A DNA stretch of 30,382 nucleotides, taken from JANRKH01 sp033763595. GTDB taxonomy: Bacteria > Pseudomonadota > Alphaproteobacteria > Rickettsiales > Rickettsiaceae. Each line of letters opens with the position of its first letter. Within the stretch, counting starts at the first letter, position 1. Both the position numbers and the translations under genes were made by a program. Location: positions 1 to 30,382 of the forward strand of contig JANRKH010000046.1 in the NCBI GenBank assembly GCA_033763595.1, in the 5' to 3' direction. The notes under the pieces are model-generated. The model worked only from the letters and a program-made list of their open reading frames with translations, ran no database searches and was not told the DNA's origin. Positions 25,486 through 30,382 of this stretch are shown in pieces.

Positions 25486-27060
25486 CTACTCTAGTATTGC
25501 CGCATTTCTAAGCCTTTCCTCAAGGAAGCCAAAAATCGTTGTTAATTCCTTGGTGATTTCATCTTTATCTTCAAGTTTTTGCTCGTTTTTATTAATAGAT
25601 AATTCTCCAAGTAAAATTCTTTCAAGAACCTTGCTTCTAACTTCCTCTAAAGTATGCTTTCCATCAAAATAGCGAAAAGCAACCTTATCTAGTAGGTTAA
25701 TTCCAATTCTCTCGTGTTTAAGATTTGTGACCCATAGTCCCGGCATATATTCACACTGAGCTCTAACAAGCTCAGAAACTTTAGGCTTTTGACTTGGTTC
25801 GCTCTTATAAGCAGGTCCATCAAGTTTAATACCAAGATAACCAGCAAGAACTAGCTTTAGTCCATTTGCTAGGAACTCCTGTTTAATTTGCTGCGCAGTA
25901 ACATTTTTTAGTTTTTTTGCAGCAAGTGCTACAATCTCGTCGGTTTTAAGCATTTTGCATGAATTTTCTGCAAGCGCATAAAATATAGCCTTCATAGGCG
26001 GAGAGGCTGTTGAAATCATTTGATCCTTACTATTGTAAGCATAGAATTTCGCTGTATCTATGTTAGATTCGAGATTGATATCACTTATAGGTTTTTCTGG
26101 CGTAATATTGGCCGTAATAAAAAATTTCTCAATATCTGTATGAACTAAGTTTCTATTAAGTACAATATCACTTTTGCAAAGAAGAGTAGATCTAAAACGT
26201 CTATTAGTTACATAATCCATATATTGTTCGCTTCGCACTATATCCTTAATCTCTGCTAATTTTTCGGCAGCTTTATTTGGTATATTTCCTAAATACATGC
26301 TTGGCAGTGATGAATCTCCGAGATATTGGAGCCCGATTTCGTTGGCCCTTGCCATAAAATCATGAAAATAACACGGATGATTGTCGTCCTCCATGTGATC
26401 GTGCCTTATATAATGGTCTGGCTGCTGGGCAAGCATTTCTGCTTCTGTTTGTAGTAATTTTGAGTAGGCTGAGTTATTATCTACCGTTGCATCTTTAATG
26501 AATTGTAGTAATAGCCTTGCTTGCACTACCTTCTCTCGCTCATCGCTAAAGCCCTGTGAGTGATATAGCATCATCTCTCTTATAGATTTGATCATATTCC
26601 ATCCAGGAAGAGTATTATAGCTAATGTAAGCAATGCCGTTTTTAGAGAGGTTTTTGCTGCAAATCTCAAGAATTTTGTCCTGCACAAGCCTTGGTACCCA
26701 CGAAAAGACGCCGTGAGCTATAATATAGTCAAATTCACCAAAAGACTCATCAATGTCAGTAATAGACATATGTTTTAATTCTATATTCTTGATCCCAAGT
26801 TTTTCAATCAGATTAGTGCCCTGTTCTACCTGATTTTTGGATAATTCAACTCCAACGCATTTAGAATTTGGATACATATACGCAAAAGGGATTATATTAC
26901 CTCCAGCTGCGCACCCAAGCTCTAAAATCCTTGCATTTGCAAGGTCAGGAGCGTTGAGTCCAAAAACCCCCCCTATAGTTCTTAAGTGAATAGGGGAGGA
27001 TTGTGGATAAGGATAGCTTTCGTAATTTACTTGGTCGTAAGAGTAATCTTGTGTCATCAT
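25486..27060 (-). CDS. SAM-dependent methyltransferase, rickettsial PKMT type
   Basis: A 524-residue protein. Residues about 5-170 form a class I methyltransferase with motif I LELGCAAGGN (46-55), motif II acidic residue in CVGVELS (68-74), and FDYIIAHGVFSWV and YISYNTLPGW further on. A central region with HDHMEDDNHPCYFHDFM and GLQYLGD, and a C-terminal regulatory part, give the layout of the Rickettsia protein-lysine methyltransferases (PKMT1/PKMT2), which methylate the outer-membrane protein OmpB. The substrate here is unknown; no surface autotransporter gene is in the window. It is convergent with prfB and divergent from the SDR gene (130-bp gap). Confidence 0.85.
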   Translation of the reverse strand: MMTQDYSYDQVNYESYPYPQSSPIHLRTIGGVFGLNAPDLANARILELGCAAGGNIIPFAYMYPNSKCVGVELSKNQVEQGTNLIEKLGIKNIELKHMSITDIDESFGEFDYIIAHGVFSWVPRLVQDKILEICSKNLSKNGIAYISYNTLPGWNMIKSIREMMLYHSQGFSDEREKVVQARLLLQFIKDATVDNNSAYSKLLQTEAEMLAQQPDHYIRHDHMEDDNHPCYFHDFMARANEIGLQYLGDSSLPSMYLGNIPNKAAEKLAEIKDIVRSEQYMDYVTNRRFRSTLLCKSDIVLNRNLVHTDIEKFFITANITPEKPISDINLESNIDTAKFYAYNSKDQMISTASPPMKAIFYALAENSCKMLKTDEIVALAAKKLKNVTAQQIKQEFLANGLKLVLAGYLGIKLDGPAYKSEPSQKPKVSELVRAQCEYMPGLWVTNLKHERIGINLLDKVAFRYFDGKHTLEEVRSKVLERILLGELSINKNEQKLEDKDEITKELTTIFGFLEERLRNAAILE

Positions 27061-27190
27061 ATTCCTTCTTTATTATTTATGTGAAAATTATATTATCAAT
27101 AAAGTGAACTAGTGCAATAGCTAAAAAAAATATATTGAGTTAATATTATAATAATTTATTCTTGATGCAAGATTCCAAAAAAAACTAAAA

Positions 27191-28096
27191 GTGAAGATAC
27201 TCATTTCAGGTGGCACGGGGCTCATAGGCAAAGAGCTCATCAGATTTTTCTTAAACTCCAGTAACTGTGATATTGATATTTTATCAAGAAATACAAGAGA
27301 AAAAGTTTTAGATATAGATAAAAAAATTTCACTAAAACAATCTTTGTCAGAAGAGGATGAATATGATGTTATAATAAATCTTGCAGGTGAACCTATAAAT
27401 AAGCAGCGCTGGAACGAATCTTTTAAGAAAAAATTAGTCTCAAGCAGAGTAGATTCGACACTGCGAATCATAGAATATATTAAAGAAGCAAGAGTAAAGC
27501 CAAAATTGTTAATTAATGCGTCAGCAATAGGCTTTTATGGTAATGACTATAACTTAAGCTTTGATGAGTATTCTGAGCCAATTGATCCTGGGTTTGCCCA
27601 TGAGTTATGCGCTGAGTGGGAAAAAGCAGCAAGCAAGGCAACTGAATATATAAAAAGAGTTTGTATAATCAGAATCGGTATAGTACTAACGAACAAAGGA
27701 GGCGCTCTAAAAGATATGATTATTCCTTTCAAATTGGGGCTTGGAGCTTCACTAGGAAATGGTCGTCAGTATATGTCTTGGATTCACATCGAAGATGTAT
27801 GTAGAGCCATAAACTTTATAATAAAAAATGATAATTTAAGTGGTATATATAATTTTACAGCTCCCAAACCTCTCACGAATCAGCAATTTTCTGATATTCT
27901 TGCCTCATCGCTTGGTATGCCAAGATTTTTCTCAATACCTGCTTCTCTAATTAATCTCATATTTGGGGAAATGGGGAGGGAGATATTACTAAAGAGCACT
28001 AAAGTTTTGCCAAAAAGGTTAGTTGAGGCAGGTTTTATCTTTAATCACGAGAATTTAGCAAGAGCATTGGACGATATAATCTTGAACAAGAGTTAA
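27191..28096 (+). CDS. NAD(P)-binding SDR epimerase, TIGR01777/YfcH type
   Basis: A 301-residue extended short-chain dehydrogenase/reductase related to E. coli YfcH and human SDR39U1. The N-terminal Rossmann motif is ISGGTGLIG (5-13). NLAGEPINKQRWNESFKK, SAIGFYGND and the family segment MSWIHIEDVCRAI are present. The C-terminal part (about 248-300, PRFFSIPASLINLIFGEMG and RLVEAGFIFNH) is the DUF1731 tail typical of this family. The substrate is not known for the family. The start is GTG at 27191 with no strong ribosome-binding site. The photolyase gene follows after 14 nt, so the pair is probably one operon. Confidence 0.9.
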   Translation: MKILISGGTGLIGKELIRFFLNSSNCDIDILSRNTREKVLDIDKKISLKQSLSEEDEYDVIINLAGEPINKQRWNESFKKKLVSSRVDSTLRIIEYIKEARVKPKLLINASAIGFYGNDYNLSFDEYSEPIDPGFAHELCAEWEKAASKATEYIKRVCIIRIGIVLTNKGGALKDMIIPFKLGLGASLGNGRQYMSWIHIEDVCRAINFIIKNDNLSGIYNFTAPKPLTNQQFSDILASSLGMPRFFSIPASLINLIFGEMGREILLKSTKVLPKRLVEAGFIFNHENLARALDDIILNKS

Positions 28097-28110
28097 TATA
28101 TGGGGTATCT

Positions 28111-29631
28111 TTGGTAACAGCACGCCTAATACTTAGCGATCAACTATCTAGAACCATCTCTTCTCTAAAACATGCAAATAAAGACGATTTAATTGTTTTT
28201 TATGAAACAAGTTTTGATTTGTATAAAATCAACCATCACAAAAAGAAAATCGCTTTTTTACTAGCAAGTGCGCGTAGGTTCGCAGAGTCTCTTGTAGGCG
28301 AGGGGCTCAATGTGTTTTACCTAAAATGTGACGATCAAAACAATACAGGTAATTTTAATAATGATATAGAATCGATTATTTTATCTCACAATATCAGTAA
28401 AATAATTGTTACCGATCCAAACAATTGGGCTTTGAAAGAGTTTTTTGTAGATTTATCGAAAAAATATCATGTAACTATACTGGAAGATGATCGATTTCTT
28501 GCTACGTCAAAAGACTTTGCTGAGTTTGCTTCTACTCGCAAAGAACTAAGGATGGAATATTTTTATAGGTCCATGCGCAAGAAATATAATATTTTAATGC
28601 ATAATAATGAGCCAATAGGAGGTAAATGGAATTATGACTCAGAGAATAGAAGGGCTTTTAATAATCAAACTCAGATTCCAAAGAGAATTAGTCACAAAAA
28701 AAGTGAGATACTAAAGTCTGTTCTACAGTTAGTTCCAGAGAGATTTGCGTCAAATTTTGGTAATCTTGAGCCATTTTTTTATGCAACAACAAGAGAGGAG
28801 GCTTTAATCGAGCTAGAGAGTTTTGTGGAAAATATACTTGTAAACTTTGGGGATTACCAAGATGCGATGAAAAGAAATGAACCTTATTTATTTCACTCGC
28901 TTATCTCATCGTATCTAAATGCCGGACTTCTTTTACCCATCGAAGTTGTAAAACTCGCAGAGGAGGCTTACCTAAATGGCAAAGTTGCGTTAAATGCTGC
29001 AGAAGGTTTTATAAGACAGATATTAGGATGGAGGGAATATATTAGGGGTATTTATAATTATTTTATGCCTGAATATAAAGAACTAAATTACCTCGGAGCT
29101 ACTGTGCCCCTGCCCGAATTTTATTGGACCCAGCAAACTGATATGTTTTGTATAAAGGAGGTTGTGAATCATACAAAGGAACATGCCTATTCGCACCATA
29201 TACAAAGGCTTATGATAACTGGTAATTTTGCACTAATTGCGGGACTTGATGTTAAAGAGGTGCAAGAATGGTATTTGGCTGTATATTCTGATGCATTTGA
29301 GTGGGTTGAAATGCCTAATACACTTGGAATGGCTCTTTTTGGAGATGGAGGAATAGTCGCAAGTAAACCATATGCGGCAAGTGCAAAATACATAAATAAA
29401 ATGAGTGATTATTGCAAAAGTTGTAAATATAATCCACTTGAAACAGTAGAGGAGGGCGCTTGCCCTTTTAATTACTTGTACTGGGCGTTTTTAAACAAAC
29501 ACAGGGCAAAGTTCGAAAAAAACCAGCGTATGAAAATTATGTATAATATCTGGGATAAATTTAGCAGTGACAAGAAAAATATCATAATCAAAAAGGCTAA
29601 ATATTTTATCAGTAATAATTTTAGTGATTAA
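28111..29631 (+). CDS. Iron-sulfur cryptochrome/photolyase (FeS-BCP, PhrB-like)
   Basis: A 506-residue flavoprotein of the bacterial (6-4) photolyase/cryptochrome group with a 4Fe-4S cluster. The cluster cysteines are C347, C435, C438 and C451; their spacing (88, 3, 13) equals that of Agrobacterium PhrB. The N-terminal domain (1-130, ILSDQLS...VFYLK) is the antenna-binding alpha/beta fold, followed by the FAD-binding helical domain (GFIRQILGWREYIRGIY, then NHTKEHAYSHHIQRLMITGNFAL and WVEMPNTLGMALFGDGG). It should repair UV (6-4) photoproducts or act as a light sensor. The start is TTG with a GGGG ribosome-binding site; the ATG at 28100 is out of frame. The gene follows the SDR gene by 14 nt. 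Confidence 0.93.
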   Translation: MVTARLILSDQLSRTISSLKHANKDDLIVFYETSFDLYKINHHKKKIAFLLASARRFAESLVGEGLNVFYLKCDDQNNTGNFNNDIESIILSHNISKIIVTDPNNWALKEFFVDLSKKYHVTILEDDRFLATSKDFAEFASTRKELRMEYFYRSMRKKYNILMHNNEPIGGKWNYDSENRRAFNNQTQIPKRISHKKSEILKSVLQLVPERFASNFGNLEPFFYATTREEALIELESFVENILVNFGDYQDAMKRNEPYLFHSLISSYLNAGLLLPIEVVKLAEEAYLNGKVALNAAEGFIRQILGWREYIRGIYNYFMPEYKELNYLGATVPLPEFYWTQQTDMFCIKEVVNHTKEHAYSHHIQRLMITGNFALIAGLDVKEVQEWYLAVYSDAFEWVEMPNTLGMALFGDGGIVASKPYAASAKYINKMSDYCKSCKYNPLETVEEGACPFNYLYWAFLNKHRAKFEKNQRMKIMYNIWDKFSSDKKNIIIKKAKYFISNNFSD

Positions 29632-29632
29632 T

Positions 29633-29707
29633 TAGACCTCCTCGAAAACTCGTTTCCTTGCGAACAAATGCTAGGAGTGCAAGGAGCGAAAGGGCCGGAT
29701 TGTACTA
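29633..29707 (+). repeat. Truncated family C element
   Basis: It begins TAGACCTCCTCGAAAACTC directly after the photolyase stop and runs parallel to 381-456: both have AAAGG(G/A)CCGG followed by TGTACT at the same distance. It is cut where array 2 begins, at about 29709, so the array, or a deletion with it, post-dates the element. Confidence 0.6.
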
Positions 29708-29708
29708 C

Positions 29709-30382
29709 ATGTCATCCCCGTGAAAACGGGGATCCAGGAAACATGTCATCCCCTCGAAGGAGGGGATCCAGGAAATATAATTCTTCTAGATTCCCGCCTC
29801 CGCGGGAATGACAAAAAAGGAGACGCGGGAATGACAGTTACGATTACGATGTCATCCCCTCGAAGGAGGGGATCCAGTAAACTTGTCATCCCCGTGAAAA
29901 CGGGGATCCAGGGAATATTATCCTTCTAGATTCCCGCCTCCGCGGGAATGACAGTGTAGGGATGCGGGAATGACAAAAAGGAGACGGGAATGACAATTAT
30001 GGTGTCATCCCCTCGAAGGAGGGGATCCAGGAAACATGTCATCCCCTCGAAAGAGGGGATCCAGGGAATATAAAGACTAGATTCCCGCCTCCGCGGGAAT
30101 GACAGTGTAGGGATGCGGGAATGACAAAAAGGAGACGGGAATGACAATTATGGTGTCATCCCCTCGAAAGCGACATTGTCATCCCCTCGAAAGAGGGGAT
30201 CCAGGAAACATGTCATCCCCTCGAAGGAGGGGATCCAGGGAATATAATTCTTCTAGATTCCCGCCTCCGCGGGAATGACAAAAAAGGAAGCGGGAATGAC
30301 AAAAATGGAAGCGGGAATGACAAAAGTTGCTGCGGGAATGACAAAAGTGGTAGCGGGGGGGGGGATCCAGTAAACATGTCAT
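29709..30382. repeat. Array of GC-rich composite hairpin repeats (array 2, runs off the window)
   Basis: The same repeat as array 1. Type II hairpins are at 29790-29809, 29930-29949, 30081-30100 and 30257-30276, each ATTCCC-GCCTCCGC-GGGAAT. Type I hairpins (GTCATCCCC...GGGGATCC) often come in tandem pairs joined by AGGAAACAT or AGTAAACTT. Solo GCGGGAATGACA half-units fill the rest. Frames through the array (FPRRRESS, CHSRGGGNLE) are repeat translations, not genes. Confidence 0.9.
30269..30352. repeat. 21-bp tandem minisatellite, four copies, then a 10-G run
   Basis: Four 21-bp units each begin GCGGGAATGACAAAA and end in a variable 5-6 nt (for example AGGAA, TGGAA, TTGCT, TGGTA). They start with the right arm of the type II hairpin at 30257. 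A fifth start GCGGG runs into GGGGATCCAG, making a homopolymer of 10 G at 30355-30364. Confidence 0.85.

Noticed and set aside
29720..30382. Frames of 67-73 codons in array 2
   Set aside because: Same repeat-derived peptides as in array 1; the periodic CHSR pattern comes from the 21-bp minisatellite.

Overview
The window looks like the chromosome of a Rickettsiales bacterium (obligate intracellular Alphaproteobacteria). The evidence is AT-rich DNA with lysine- and isoleucine-rich proteins, the order tuf - tRNA-Trp - secE - nusG - rplK - rplA - rplJ - rplL - rpoB - rpoC, a Rickettsia-type protein-lysine methyltransferase, weak ribosome-binding sites with several GTG/TTG starts, and many dispersed palindromic elements. 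The assignment is by pattern recognition. I cannot name genus or species.

Layout. Positions 1-169 hold the 3' end of tuf. Positions 170-1157 are about 1 kb of gene-free DNA made largely of palindromic elements, one nested inside another. Positions 1158-12640 carry the tRNA-Trp/transcription/ribosome block. Positions 12641-13798 are a dense array of GC-rich hairpin repeats between the convergent rpoC and clpA. clpA (minus strand, to 16105) is followed by two inverted copies of a 150-165 bp element, which end 15 bp before an exported glutaredoxin gene. From 17264 to 18475 coding is sparse, with one convincing 51-codon secreted peptide. Then come a PAP2 phosphatase (minus), a DUF2793-like protein (minus), hemW (plus), an orphan Cys/His protein (minus), lepA (minus), prfB with its programmed +1 frameshift (plus), a PKMT-like methyltransferase (minus), a TIGR01777-type SDR (plus) and an iron-sulfur photolyase (plus). 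The window ends inside a second hairpin array from 29709.

Functionally the window is mostly information processing: EF-Tu, NusG, SecE, L11/L1/L10/L7-L12, RNA polymerase beta and beta', EF-4 and RF2. It also has proteostasis (ClpA), haem handling (HemW), envelope/redox functions (PAP2, glutaredoxin) and DNA repair by light (FeS photolyase). The photolyase suggests that the host or the bacterium is exposed to light, for example in an aquatic protist. That is inference.

The least explained content is the repeats. I distinguish three short palindromic families. Family A is 98 bp with TATA flanks. Family B is 104-105 bp with ATACC/GGTAT ends. Family C is about 150-165 bp with TAGA/TCTA ends. A and B share a central core of about 58 nt but have unrelated arms. 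One A copy sits inside a C copy, and an uninterrupted C copy elsewhere in the window serves as the empty site. A fourth repeat, a roughly 75-80 bp composite palindrome that can fold in two alternative ways, forms both arrays.
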